Origin: Xanthostigma xanthostigma
Taxonomy: Eukaryota > Arthropoda > Insecta > Raphidioptera > Raphidiidae
Direction: 5' to 3'
Length of the DNA: 64,000 nucleotides
Assembly (NCBI GenBank): GCA_963575645.1
Contig: OY754468.1
Location: 9,548,001-9,612,000, forward strand
Part shown: positions 34,500 to 46,630 of the stretch, piece after piece
Layout: every line of letters starts with the position of its first letter
Position numbering within the stretch: position 1 is the first letter of the stretch
Program-made: the position numbers and the translations under genes
Notes under the pieces: model-generated
What the model was told of the DNA's origin: nothing
Seen by the model: the letters and a program-made list of their open reading frames with translations, nothing else
The model's database searches: none

Positions 34500-36460
34500 T
34501 GTGGCTTACAACGGTAAACAGGTAACAATGAATGATATGTATCTGTCCACCCGGACAGACACACTAGAAAGCGAGTTAACTAAAACGTGATAAAAAATAG
34601 TTGATTGTTTCCATGTGCAACTGTTAGAGTTTCACCTCTTTTGATTTTAAAAATTTTACCCCCACTCCTTGTGTTATAAGATTCCCCACTATCTTATGTA
34701 ATTTTAGCATTCAGTATTGTTTGGCAAGTCAACGTGGTATGACGTGAGTCGTAACTTCGGCTACGTCACAAACAAACAAATATGTAAGAAGAAATACAGT
34801 TCATTTTGTTAAACCTTAATATTGTAATTAAATTATTTTATTTACATCAAAAAGTGTCATTATTTAAAACAGCAACATATTAAAATTTCAGATATTTATC
34901 TGTGGATAAGAATGGGTGATTTCCAACAATTTATCAAATTCAAATCAAAACATGTACTATTCTGTAACGAGTCGATAATTTAAAATCAGGAACCAGTTAA
35001 ATTATAAATTGATTAAATTTATAATTAATTACAGATCTTGTGACCCGTCAATTGATTTGACAGCGGCGGTCGAAAAAAACCCAGAAAATCTACAAAGAGG
35101 CGCGTCTTAATTATATGGACCACCGACAGTCAATGGTATTAGGCCGTAACTTTTATAAATTAATCGCCCTTATCTCAACAATGGGTTCTGTTTTATTACC
35201 TAACATGATCTTGTTTAGATATAAACGATCCTTTAACGCGGTGTTATTTCTTTGGCGTCAAGGTAAAGTTGTTTAGGTCGTTTTTTTTTTCAATTTTATA
35301 TTTATTTTTTTCGAGTTATGGAGGAGAAATATGTACCGAAATGGCTTGTAGAGACTCACTGATTATTTCGACCTAAAGAGGGTTGAGATTTTGAGTAATG
35401 GAGGTTTTGGGGCTTGAAGGGAAGGGAACAAAATATTTTTTCGACTTATCGAGGCTCGACTTACAGAGGTTCTAATGACTAACCCGTTTCGGTGGTGAAA
35501 TTTGGCCGGTGGAGGGGTTGATGAGAGTCGGCGGCAATTTTCAACACCACCACCGTGCTCAGCATCCTCAAAAATAGGGAAAAACCATTTTTTTCCGAAA
35601 GGGAATAACGTAGCGCGCGTTTAGCCCCAAAGAGAAATTTTAATATCATCACCGTGTTCAGCATCCTCGAAAACGAGGTGGAGGAGAAGGTAATCGCGTT
35701 CCGGGTTAAAATATTTACATTTTTCAAAGTTTTTCCCGACTCAGCTTTTGGACTAGTAATGTTTTCGTTTAGTGGAAACTTCCTAATTAATAATTGCCTG
35801 TCGGCACCAGTACAATAAATATGCCGTAAGCGGTTTTACCCTACCACCTCCCATTTATCCAAAATACCTTTAAAAATCAGTTTATTTACAACTACGTATT
35901 TATAGCGTAATATGCGAGGATTTTTTTTTTAATTATACGACATCAGTTGAATTAAATCACGGTAGATACCAACAAAACGAATAGAAGATTAAAATTGAAA
36001 TTAAAAATAACAACGGTGGGATATTTACGGTATGTCAAACATAACGGAAATAGAAGCGCTACTTTTGAAATTTTCGGATTTATGGTTCGTGTTTTTTTGG
36101 ATTTATTGCTGTAATTAAAATCGTTCAGTCGTTGCGCGTGAAAACGGTAGCAAATACCATAATAATGTGATTGGAAAATAAATTAGACTTTAAAAAAAGG
36201 AGGAGAATCTCATTTCTGTTAAACATACCGACAAAGAATTATGAAAAAAGAAAAATGATTCAGTCTGCCACCGATTTGACGTTTTTCATCGTATTATGTG
36301 TTGATTTCACTAAAAAAAATTGAGTAGTGTTGTCCAGTAGACTTTTGTGCCGACAGAATTTCGGCAACCACAAAAAAAAATTAATGTTGATATTTAAAAT
36401 AGTACTAATATCGATACTAATATTATAAAAAGAGAAAAGATTTGTATTGTTTAAAAATAA
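34500..36460. other. Unassigned sequence
   Basis: A weak internal repeat lies at 35300-35700: CGACTTATCGAGG/CGACTTACAGAGG and two copies of ACCGTG-TCAGCATCCTC (about 35553 and 35659). No gene, RNA or element boundary was recognised elsewhere. Confidence 0.45.
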
Positions 36461-36819
36461 AGAATAGTTACTTCTTACCACAACAGTGTTTTATTAGCGG
36501 ATGTATATTTCGGGAGCTATGCTCTCATCTTCTGCAAACACTAAACTAAATTACTAAACAAAAATCTTAACTTAATATAACAATTACAGGTATAAAACAA
36601 AAATAAAACCAGGTATTATAACTTACTAATCAAAAGACTTGCGGAAGATCAGGTCCTGATCTTCCGCAAGTCTTTTGATTTTTGTTTTATACCTGTAATT
36701 GTTATATTGAGTTAAGATTTTTGTTTAGTAATTTAGTTTAGTGTTTGCTGAAGATGAGAGCATAGCTCCCGAAATGTACATCCGCTAATAAAACTGTTGT
36801 GATAAGAAGTAACTATTCT
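36461..36819. mobile_element. Head-to-head Penelope-like ends (359-bp inverted repeat)
   Basis: Arms of ~160 bp begin AGAATAGTTACTTCTTACCA and end in its complement, meeting at GATCAGGTCCTGATC. On the right arm CTGAAGATGAGAGC-ATA-GCTCCCGAAATG shows the CTGAAGA, hairpin, GAAA layout; the left arm carries its diverged complement (TCTGCAAAC). A ~30-bp segment in the left arm (near 36605-36640) has no partner. Confidence 0.72.
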
Positions 36820-36865
36820 AATTTTTTTACTTTTGTTTCAACCACAGTGCTCTTAATATTTGTAT

Positions 36866-37252
36866 TTGTATTGTTGTTTGTAACTAATAGACTCAAAAAC
36901 TACCGGACCGATTTTAAAAATGTTTTCACTAATAGAATGCTACATTATCACTGAGTAACATAGGTTATATTGTTAATCGAGTTAAATTAGGGATCTCTAC
37001 GAAAACTCCAATAATGTAACCCAAAGTGTAAAAAAGTGTAAAAGTTTGTAACTTTGGATGTAGGAACTAATCTCCGAAACTACTAATCCGATTCCAATTT
37101 TTTTTTCACCAATATTTAGAATTGACCTTCACGATAAACATAGGCTATACTTAAAATAGAAGCCCTTTTCGTGGAGACTAATTTTCCAACGTAAGTCGAC
37201 GAAAAAACGGCGACAAGCTACAAATTCGGGCGAAGCCGAACCGGAACTCTAG
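36866..37252 (+). mobile_element. Helitron family B, 5'-truncated
   Basis: It ends AAATTCGGGCGAAGCCGAAC, CGGAACTCTAG with CTAG at 37249-37252. The interior carries two versions of the phrase 'gaaactac...ccgattcc/ccgatttt' (near 36898 and 37075), which suggests an internal duplication or two overlapping Helitrons. Confidence 0.6.
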
Positions 37253-39091
37253 TTTGAAATTAAACTTCATAACGAAATGATTTTCTCCAAAATAATGTTA
37301 AAATGATTATAAATTAATTTTGTACAAACTTGCAAACAATAGTTGATATCTAAAGTGCGTGTAAAGAAGCTCTTACTTTGAATTGAAATTATCCATGTCG
37401 AGTCATACTATGGGAAAAAACATCGACTTTCAGACGGCGTCTGTTTAATTTCAAATCCCTTAGTCGCCCTATAACAGGTAATAAAGCTGAAATTGAATTT
37501 TTGTTTTCAGTTTCCTAACAAAAATAATTGTGTTGTTTCAATTCATTGTCGTTACTAACGGTTATCTCTATACTAATACTAACTTTTCGGCCCGGATTCG
37601 CACGGTTTTTCTACGTAAAAATGTAACAGTTGAAGTTTTATTCATAGCTTCATGAAACTTGAACCAAATCTGCTCCCGATTATTCAAATTTAATGTTAAA
37701 ACAATAGTTCAGAGTTGGGTAATAAATAACTTCACGATGAAAAAATCACTGTGATCAGCCGTCTAAAATGATCACTGTGATATGACAAGAGGTAACTACG
37801 TTCTAAAGTAACGTATGTTGTTCCGTGTCATCGAAATCGCCGCTCCAACCGAGTAGCCGACGTAACGTCCGACCGAGTGTTTACTCGGTCGGGCTCGACG
37901 TGACAAAGTCACTGTGATTTTTGTGTAAACGGAATAACAGTCACTGTGATCACATAGTAACGACTTTTCCCATGGCTGCAATAGTTGTTCACAGCACTAA
38001 CTTTTCCCACTGTATATTAGACTCACTAGAACTGACTCAAGAACTGTCTGACTCATCTGCGTCTCATGCTTCTATTTTTCCGAGGCGACCCGTTGTTTGG
38101 ATGCCACTGGAATCGTATAGAACTTACCAGTTTATTCTGCCGTACGTTCTTTATCTGTATGCTATGCTGGTATTCTATGTACAGGGTCATCCGTTACAAA
38201 ATATTTATGTTAGTTTGTCAGTAAGCATTTCGGATCGAGTGTGCGCAGAGTCTTGAGTACATCTATTACTGCATTATGTGTAGTAAAATGTCCTTACACC
38301 CATTGTTTTTTCTATATAGACGTTGATAACGCTATAATTATATCATCTAAACATAGTAAATGTGCTAATATCATGCAAACAAACCATCGACTATCATATT
38401 CTTCTGATCGGTAATGGATTTTTATGATCACTTCCGACACGACACTATAGACTTCTAGTGTTAAAGTAATATATGACGCTTGTTCATTAAAAAACTTCCA
38501 CCAAAAATGTCTCGAAAATTGAAGGCAAATTATTTCAGACATACTATAATTACGAAGGGAGAGTAATGTGGAATAATACGCAGCGTTTTTAAAGTAATTG
38601 TAAAGTCGAGATTGTTTTTTTAAAAACATTTTGAGAACTGCATCTGGTTAAACGAAGTAATTTTTTTAAAGAGACATTTACAAACATTTTTTTTTACTTT
38701 TCCTGTACCTTAAATTTTTTTTGTAAAACTTTTCAGTGCATTTTACTCTAAAAGCCAGTCAAAAAAGTTTATCAAATAAAAATGTGTTACGGACAAAAGT
38801 TAATTCTTTTTTCCAATTAAAATCTGATTCTGTTAAAAATATGACCTGCTCTTAGAAGCATTCCAAAACTATTTGAGGCAAATTTGGCAAAATTTCGACC
38901 CTCCCTCCTTGGTGATATGCCGTGAGATTTTGCTCAACCCCCCTCTAATATCACGTGAGATTTTTCAAAATGCGTATTTTTAATATAAATACGTAAATTT
39001 GTGTTTGATGGCGTTCGACTTATTAAAAATAATAATTTGCTAAATTCTTATTATTTATTAAGACTAGTATTTTAAAGACTTCTTAAAGAAC
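37253..39091. other. Unassigned sequence with a CACTGTGAT cluster
   Basis: The nonamer CACTGTGAT occurs four times between 37747 and 37952 in a region with partial palindromes. Open frames around 37921-38256 and 38312-38629 have no recognisable domain. Near 38900 a CCCTCC/CACGTGAG phrase resembles 40170-40240, an eroded dispersed repeat. Confidence 0.4.
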
Positions 39092-39099
39092 GTAATCTA

Positions 39100-39667
39100 C
39101 AGCGTTGCCAGTTTTTTTTTTTTGCCAAGTCGGGATTTTGGAACTCTTTGAGTGAAACAGCGGGATTCTTTCGTCGAAATCGGGACATAGTAAAAAACGT
39201 ATATAATCAGAAGTTTTCAAATACCTATTTATCTTTTTATTTGAATTAAAATTACGTTTACTTACGTGACAATAGATAGCAAAAATAGCCATAGAAAATG
39301 TATTTTACTAAAAATATAATATTTTAAATCAGATTTACCCTATCGTTAAATAGTTGAGTCTTATTCGTCTTCAGAATAAAAAAAAAAAAAACAGAAATCA
39401 AAATCAAAAAAGTTTTATTCATTAGAAAAATATGGCGTTTCAAACAATAGTCTGTGGAGTGAGTGTTACAAAATATTGCAACTTACAATAAGAGAATAAT
39501 TATTTATAAGAATTTACTTATTCATATTTCTGTGAAGATTTAACTTCTTTTAAAGTTATCCCCGAGTTATCCCCGAAAAGCGGGACTGAGCCTGTCCCGC
39601 GCGGGACATTTAATTTTGATTTAAAAATCGGGACGTCCTGCCAAAATCGGGACGTCTGGCAACGCTG
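39100..39667. mobile_element. hAT MITE, exact 8-bp TSD
   Basis: The ends CAGCGTTGCCAG and CTGGCAACGCTG are flanked by GTAATCTA at 39092-39099 and 39668-39675. Repeated subterminal CGGGAC motifs lie on both sides. No transposase coding. Confidence 0.92.
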
Positions 39668-39777
39668 GTAATCTAGAATCATAGAAACATATTTGATATT
39701 AATAACCGCGATAAATATTATTGCATATGATTTAGCCATATTTTAGAGGAGAAACATTTTTTATTCAACACGCGTGA

Positions 39778-40068
39778 GTAATATATAATTTCGGGGCCCT
39801 GCTAAATTCGGGAGAAATAATAAATTACTTCATGTTGACATGTAGAGTGCGAATAATGAGCCGAAACTGTACGGTAATATATTACTGCATAGTTTCTGGA
39901 CCAATAGGAACGCGGTAGCGATTTGTATATATGAAAACAGCATCGCAATTCAACGAAAGTCAGGGCCATCTTGTGTGCATCGAGGGCGGTTGGTACGTCA
40001 ATCAATGACGTGATTTATTATTTCTCCCTATTTTATCAGGGCCCCGATTACATATTATTACTCGTGCT
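39778..40068. mobile_element. MITE with GGGGCCCTG inverted ends
   Basis: GAGTAATATATAATTTCGGG then GCCCTG at the left pairs with CAGGGCCCCGATTACATATT at the right, and GAGAAATAATAAATTAC pairs with GTGATTTATTATTTCTC. Internal sequence is unrelated to other elements here. Confidence 0.7.
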
Positions 40069-40159
40069 AGTTGAACTCGTGCGGCAAATTTCAGGCTCAT
40101 GGAATCTTCTCCTTCTCCCAGTTTTCTCGCAGTTTTACACAGTTTCTTCCGGAAATAAA

Positions 40160-40400
40160 CATGATATTTTCCGAGACCCTCCTTTCCCCCACGTGAGGTT
40201 TGGCTCGACCCCCTCCCCCTCAAACGCCTCACGTAAATTATGAACGCCCCCTTAAAGAACATAACGATTAAAAATGTCCACTAATTAAAAAATTTATTAT
40301 TCCAAGTTCCCGTTCGAAATGATATTAATTTTTGTTTAATCAATTATATGAATTGTATACGCACCTATTCAGTGCGGACGAAGTCGCGGGTCAAAGCTAG
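40160..40400 (+). mobile_element. Helitron-like 3' end at 40400
   Basis: GTGCGGACGAAGTCGCGGGT then CAAAGCTAG, with CTAG at 40397-40400, is a hairpin-CTAG Helitron terminus like that at 44781 (inverted). The 5' limit is not visible; the earlier part includes an eroded dispersed repeat (CCCACGTGAGG). Confidence 0.5.
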
Positions 40401-40718
40401 TATAGCAATAAGTGAAATGAACTTTTCCAACATTTTACAGAATAGGGCTGCTAATCTCTCGTCGCTAATTGTCCGTTAAACTCTGCCCTTTTATTTGAAA
40501 CACAAAACCAGGTATAATATAGGTACGTCGTATTTTTTTTCATTGGCAGGGTACACATTTTTATTATCTCCGTATCATTAGAACGCAATGTATTTACCGA
40601 CGTATTAATATACAAGCTGGCGCACATAAAGCATTACTAATAATGTCAACGTCGTATCTATAGAGGTTTGTGGGGATGACGTACGCCAATGACGTAGGTA
40701 GCAACGGAACGTCGGTTG

Positions 40719-41279
40719 TAGTGATGTGTCTACATGACTCTTTATTGGGAGCTGGCTCCGTGCGCTCCGCTCACTAAGAGTCGCTCAGAGGGAGTCGTTC
40801 ACACTAGACAGTAGGCACTACTGCAGAGGCGTGAACTGTCGTCATACCATGCTCAGGAGTCACGAAGCATTGCACAGCACAATACACACTCAGCTCTGAG
40901 CTCATTTTATATTATTCGCATTTCGGATAAACTATAAAGTATAATAAAAGCTTAACAATAATAATGTTTATTGTTACATATTATATCTTTGTCAACGACG
41001 TCAATGTGAATGGTTTAAGTCACAATTAAGCTTAGTACTGTTGCACTTACAGTGTGTCATTCAACATTAAATGACTCAGCAAAGATAACTCCGTACGTGC
41101 AAAGTTTACTAGTGCCTCTGTGGTCTGTGCTGTGTGCGTTCTGTAAATGCAACAGTACAGAACAGCTCAGCACAGAGCAATGGCGCTCGGAGTGAGTCAT
41201 TCACAAAAAAAAAGAACGACTCGCTCCGCTCCGAGAAAGGAGTCGTTCATTATGAACGACTCGCAGCGACACATCACTA
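40719..41279. mobile_element. hAT MITE, exact 8-bp TSD
   Basis: The ends TAGTGATGTGTC and GACACATCACTA are flanked by GTCGGTTG at 40711-40718 and 41280-41287. Multiple GAGTCGTTC/GAACGACTC motifs near both ends are probable transposase-binding subterminal repeats. No coding. Confidence 0.93.
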
Positions 41280-41469
41280 GTCGGTTGATACAAGCCTTGT
41301 TCCAACCTCTCTGCGAACGGCAAAAAAATCGTTACAGTCATGCGCAATAGCTAAAACGAAACTGTATCGGTTTTGGAACACGTTTTATTATCTTTCCGGT
41401 CCGGATTTTGTCCGGGTGCAAATCGAACTTTTATAATAAAGCACCCTAAAAACTTAAAAATAAAAATAG

Positions 41470-41785
41470 GTAAAAAAACTTTTAGTTAAACGCTTTTATT
41501 GTACAATCGATAATGTACTAAAAAATATAAATCACCATAGGGGGCTTTGATTAAACTAAACAAAAATCGTGGGTGACAAAAAGTACAAAAATTGCATTTG
41601 ATGTTATAGAGATTGGAAATCATATTTAACTTTTGACTGTCTTCTTTGACCATAATGTAACTCTTAATCCCCCCACGATTTTATTTTAGTTTAATCAATG
41701 CCCTCTATGATGACTCATATTTAGTTTGTAGTTTTTAGTACATTATCGATTGTACAATAAAAGTTTTTTTACCTATTTTTTTAAT
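41470..41785. mobile_element. Foldback MITE (~315 bp)
   Basis: GCTTTTATTGTACAATCGAT at the left and ATCGATTGTACAATAAAAG at the right, then TTGATTAAACTAAACAAAA and its complement further in, form arms of ~110 bp around a ~90-bp centre. Confidence 0.78.
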
Positions 41786-42137
41786 TGTAGTGATTATAGC
41801 ATGATCTCGCCTATATGATAATCGTTTGTTTGCTTTGTATGCTTTTTAATTGAAATAGTTTCGACTTTCGAATCGACCTGTACACATTAAATGCTTCCAG
41901 AGGCATTTATGTGTGCGTTTTCATGTACCAGAGCAAGTTAATTGACAGTGTATAATCCACTTTCTGTCAGTACCTAACCGCGCTCTGTAAAAACGAAATA
42001 TGATGTGCCAATGTCATCAATGAACATTATTTTTACTAACCCTTTTAAAGAACGGTTCAAATGTTATCAACTTTGATATTGTATCTTTAAAGCCAAAGAT
42101 CTAATTTTTACTCCATATTCCCCACTGTGATAGGGAA

Positions 42138-42400
42138 CAAGGGCGTAGATATGGGGGGTAAAGGGGGTAATTACCTCCCAGGCTCATAATATTAAAAAAA
42201 TAAACTGAAAATAATACGACACCTGGCTAAAAAATAAAATTAACAAACACTTTTAGAAAAGGAATTTATAAAATTAGTTTGGGAATTAATATGTTGCTTG
42301 ACACCTTCCTTCTTGAGGTTTCTTGTGTAATATTAATAAAACTTAAAGAAATATTGATTTTTTTAGCTTTACCCCCCAGAAAAAATAATCTACGCCCTTG
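42138..42400. mobile_element. Short hAT MITE, exact 8-bp TSD
   Basis: The ends CAAGGGCGTAGAT and ATCTACGCCCTTG (with a short insert in the latter arm) are flanked by ATAGGGAA at 42130-42137 and 42401-42408. It is 263 bp and has no coding. Confidence 0.88.
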
Positions 42401-42719
42401 ATAGGGAAAATATTGGAATCAATGCAAAAAAAAGTCTTTGTCGATGTATGGCCAACAAATTTTTTTTTTTCAATTCGAACCAGTAGTTTCTGAGATTAGC
42501 GCGTTCAACCAAACAAACAAACTCTTCAACTTTATATATTAGTATAGATCAGAGGTCCCCAAACTTTTTTGTCTCGTAGACCACTTGTTATGTTTTTCGG
42601 TTTTGGGTAGACCCCCTGCTTATCTGATATTGATTTTTTGCAAATTCATTACTTTCAAATGTATTTTTGACAACCGGTATAGTGCTATTTACATTGAACG
42701 ATTTAAAATAACGGTAGTG

Positions 42720-43680
42720 AAATGTAGTGTGAAATGTTTAGTTTTATACATTGACGACACAACCCAAACTATCACAGGTTCTGCTGACAAAAATGATCTT
42801 TCAGATTGTGTACAGGAAAATATAATAGCTATGAAACGATGGTGTGAATTACTCGTAAATAAACTTGTTTTAAATATTGACAAGACAGTTATATTGAATT
42901 TTCATACAAATTATAAAACTCCCTGTGTTGATCGCTCATTATGTGTCAAACTAGATTAAATACTTTTTATTTTTATTATTATTTTTTATTATGATTTTAT
43001 TATTATTAAACTGATACAAAACTCAAACTGTACCAAATTCCTAGGAGTGACCATCACTGAAAACTTGACCTGTCTAGAACACGCAAATGTCATTAGATAT
43101 AAATTAAACACCGTATGCTACAATATATTTTACTAAATGCGCATTTTAACTCAATCAGTTCTTAAGGACTTATCTTCTGGGGTGGTTCTGCACATTTATT
43201 GTCCATTTTTAAAATTCAAAAAAGAGCCGTTCGAATAATGACCCATACCTGTCCTCGCACTACATGTAAACCTTTATTTAAAGCACTGAAAATTTTAACT
43301 CTACCATGTATGTTTATTTATGAATGCCTTAAATTTGTAAAAAAAAAACGAAAATCAATTTACCAAAAATGAACACGTACATAATCGAGAGACCAGACAC
43401 AAAGAATCAATATGTATTCCTCCACACAGGCATGTTATGTTTGAAAATAGTGCCTATAACAATTGTATAAAACTTTTTAATAAATTGCCGTCTAGCATAA
43501 GAACTGTCAAATCGACTGTCGGATTCACAAAAATTGTTAAACGCATCCTGCTTGAAAATGCCTTCTATAGTACCGTGGAATATCTAGAACATAATTTCTA
43601 ATTTTTTTATGATTGTACTTTACAAATTTTTTATGTTTTGACGAACCTTCCTACTATTGTAGCTCTTTTTAAGGTTAAAT
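42720..43680 (+). pseudogene. Non-LTR retrotransposon RT fragment with YIDD box
   Basis: LVLYIDDTTQTITGSA contains the Y-x-D-D reverse transcriptase active site, and NIIAMKRWCELLVNKLVLNI follows as expected. The frame stops at 42957. After a ~50-bp T/A-rich insertion it resumes as CTKFLGVTITENL; a frame change leads to KIQKRAVRIMTHTC and KPLFKALKILTLPCMFIYEC, and another to the C-terminal KLFNKLPSSIRTVKS and NAFYSTVEYLEHNF. The 3' UTR has GACGAACCTTCCTACTATTG and a huge ATT tail. It is multiply frameshifted, hence dead. Confidence 0.88.
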
Positions 43681-43891
<211 letters not shown>

Positions 43892-44287
43892 TTGGCTGGA
43901 CTTCGCCAAAATAAAGAATCTATTCTATTCTATTCTATTCTATTATTATTATTAATTAGATTCAAATTAAACGAATCAAATTAAAATTTACTTTCTGTTA
44001 CATAAAATAACTAAACAAAAAATAAATGCTTTTAGTGTGAGGGATGAACCTGATGCTTTAATAATAAATTTTCAACATTTGGCATCAATTTATTTAGATT
44101 TAATCTTAAATGTCTTCGGTTAACGATATCCAGTTTATTTCTTTTTTTGTTAGGAGATTCACTATCGTTGACCCCCATTTTCATTTCATGGATCCCCAAT
44201 TTTTTTCCCGCTGACATGAACCCCTTGCAAGTTGTCGTCGACCCCTGCGGGTCGATATAGACCACTTTGGGAATCACTGGTATAGAT

Positions 44288-44780
44288 TAAACTACTAAAC
44301 ATATTTCCATTTAAAAAAAAACATACTTCTTCTCTACTTTTTAATATTTATCGTAAATTTTTCTCGATATTAGAACCAGTTCCGGAATTGAACATGTTCC
44401 GTTTTTGGAGCGCCTATAGGTATAGTCATAAGGTGTATTTCATGGCCACGCGGATTGAGTGAGGTGTTTTTATAGCGTGTGACATTATGTAACCCGCAAA
44501 CCGCACCGGAGACCGCATAATGGACAGTGTTCGGCACCGAATCACCATAACTACTACCCACCGAACCATCATCATTGATCACCGCATCAATGCAACGGTC
44601 GTTCACATTTCGGTCAGATCATGTTACATCATAACCTCTAAATACATTACCTATGTCACTCATAACATAACGCGCTAATCACAACATGCCGCCTGGGAAT
44701 TGAACACCGATAATGTAATATCGGCGTTGCAATACTACCGTATTTGGCTGATGTAAACTCACCAATATATGTATGTAGTA
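44288..44780. other. Unassigned sequence
   Basis: No element ends recognised. CCGAATCACCATAACTACTA near 44535 and the AACCGCACCGGAGACCGC stretch are GC-richer than their surroundings. Open frames here have no known domain. Confidence 0.4.
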
Positions 44781-44868
44781 CTAGCTTTTACCCGCGACTT
44801 TGTCCGCGTTGAATCAGTGTGTACAATTGATGTAATAGGGTATTTTGCACCATGTAAGAAAAAATCTA
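44781..44868 (-). mobile_element. Helitron-like 3' end fragment
   Basis: CTAG at 44781-44784 followed by CTTTTACCCGCGACTTTGTC is the inverted counterpart of the end at 40400. It is cut short by the family A Helitron starting at 44870. Confidence 0.5.
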
Positions 44869-44869
44869 A

Positions 44870-45204
44870 TCTATACTAATATATAAAGCTGAAGAGTTTG
44901 TTTGGTTGAACGCGCTAATCTCCGAAACTACTGGTTCGAATTAATTTTTTTTTATGTTGGATAGACCATTTATCGAGGAATGCTATAGGCTATATAATAT
45001 CACGCTACGACCAATAGGAGCGGAGCATCAATACAAAATATCAGTCAAAATTTGTCCGTCCGACAAAAACTTTTGAACGGTAACTCCAATCATCATGAAA
45101 TTTGGACACAGCATTAATCTCGGTAAACTAAGGTGAACGTGCGTACTCATTTCCCTGCCCCCATTCGTTCTTTTGCACCAGGGTGAAACCGGGCGGGACC
45201 GCAA
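44870..45204 (+). mobile_element. Short Helitron family A copy, lacking the tRNA segment
   Basis: It starts TCTATACTAATATATAAAGC and ends GGTGAAACCGGGCGGGACCG with a degenerate final CTAG (CAATA). The tRNA-Lys-like middle present at 4329-5080 is absent; the two halves join near 45030. The outer halves match both other copies well. Confidence 0.7.
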
Positions 45205-45739
45205 TAATACATATTCTTGATAGATTTTGTAAAATGCAAGCGAGAAATATTGATTTCTATTCATAATAATGCACTATAAATTTTATAATTCAATTTTAAG
45301 AATTGTATTTTTTAATCTGTTCTTCAAAAGTCTAAAACGCTGTTCGCCATGTTGGATTCCGGCGTGACGTAACTTCGTCTGTAAATTAGCTACGTTTATA
45401 TTGTGTTGTGTGTTATTTTGAAGTTCTTTCAAGCTATTAACACGTTTATAGACTTCTATTCTGTATTTTATTGATTTAGTATCATGGAACACGGTTTCGT
45501 AAAAGTAGAAAATACTAATCTACCAAGGATAAATACGTTTAATAAATAAATAAAGTTTTACTAACTTGTACGTACACCTACTAACACTGGCTATGTAATA
45601 ATCACAGCAATCTTAAATATTTTTGTACAGTGTTACTATGGTTATTGTTTATCGTTGTTATCATCAACAGGTTTAATAAGGCAGTAAAATTGTTATTAAA
45701 TGAGCACGCTTTTTATAATGCTCACGAATACTTAGAATG
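45205..45739. other. Unassigned sequence
   Basis: A 69-codon minus-strand frame (45283-45492) reads through KYRIEVYKRVNSLKELQ without a recognised domain; probably chance. No element boundary was seen. Confidence 0.4.
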
Positions 45740-46630
45740 CACCCTTTTTAGGCGCGAATAGCGTAAGCTAAAGCGCCTATATGTACTCGCTTTGTCTGTG
45801 AATCTGTGAATCTGTGAATCTGTGAATCTGTGAGTCACGCTTTTTGTATCCAGCGTACAGCCCAAACGACTTAACCGATTTTAAAAAACTTTTTTTTGTT
45901 CGATTTGTCTCCGGGTAACTTAAATCCTAACGTCGCCCGATTTTTGAATTTTTGCTCCAGAGGGGAGCAATTTAGAAAAAACGAAGTTTTTCGCTTATAA
46001 CTCGCTCAATTTAAATCAGATCGGTTCGAAACCTGTCTTAAACGAAAGAGGAGAAAATTTTACATAAATTTCGTACAACAGAATTCGCTCAATCACTTTT
46101 CTTATACACATTTATATAGAAATAAATTCAATCTGATATAACCGATAGCAAACATCTTTCGGTTATCTCTCTCTGTTGCACGGTATAACATGGTAATTTA
46201 ATTATTGCGTATGTTCTGTCTTAAAATAAAATTGGTCGATAATTTTATTTATGACAATAATAAAACAAAGGAGATAGCATTTGTTCAAAAACGGATTCCA
46301 TTTGAAATATTTATCAAATGCAACGCCTTCTAAGTTAACAATTTGAATAACTAATTATTAGAACTTAATACTTTGACAGAATATGCAAACGTCACTTTTG
46401 ACATTTCTTATCATTCCGACATCAAGGAAGAGCGGATTGAAACCAAATTTTGGGAGGATGTTTGATATGCAAATATGAAGTGGCCTATTGTTTTTGGGGA
46501 ACATCGGCGCATGCGTAAAAGAATATATCTCTTATAATGTTGTTTTATATAATAATAATATAGTTTTTAAAACGGTTTTTACTCTATCTATTTTTACTAG
46601 AAATTTTTGTAAATTTTTTGGGGAAAATCG
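45740..46630 (+). repeat. Family E repeat leading into the satellite
   Basis: It begins near TAGGCGCGAATAGCGTAAGC, contains a (TCTGTGAA)n tract at about 45797-45833, then the shared phrases AAATCAGATCGGTTCGAAAC and GCGGATTGAAACCAAATTTT and the single CGGCGCATGCGTAAAAG unit at ~46505. A 33-bp Penelope-like fragment (AATTGGTCGATAATTTTATT) sits at 46223-46250. The first satellite unit starts directly after GGGGAAAATCGG. Confidence 0.65.

Larger units (their letters stand above)
41392..42548 (-). mobile_element. Helitron family A with two nested elements
   Basis: The minus-strand 3' side shows CCGGTCCGGATTTTGTCCGG near 41398, and the 5' side reads TTATATATTAGTATAGA ending at 42548. Inside are a foldback (41470-41785) and a hAT MITE (42138-42400). 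The 5' terminus abuts the hAT element starting at 42550, which used the TATAGAT of the Helitron end as target. Confidence 0.6.

Noticed and set aside
36461-36819. Bacterial-style terminator or attenuator hairpin
   Set aside because: The arms are ~160 bp and the region is an element-derived inverted repeat in a eukaryotic genome.
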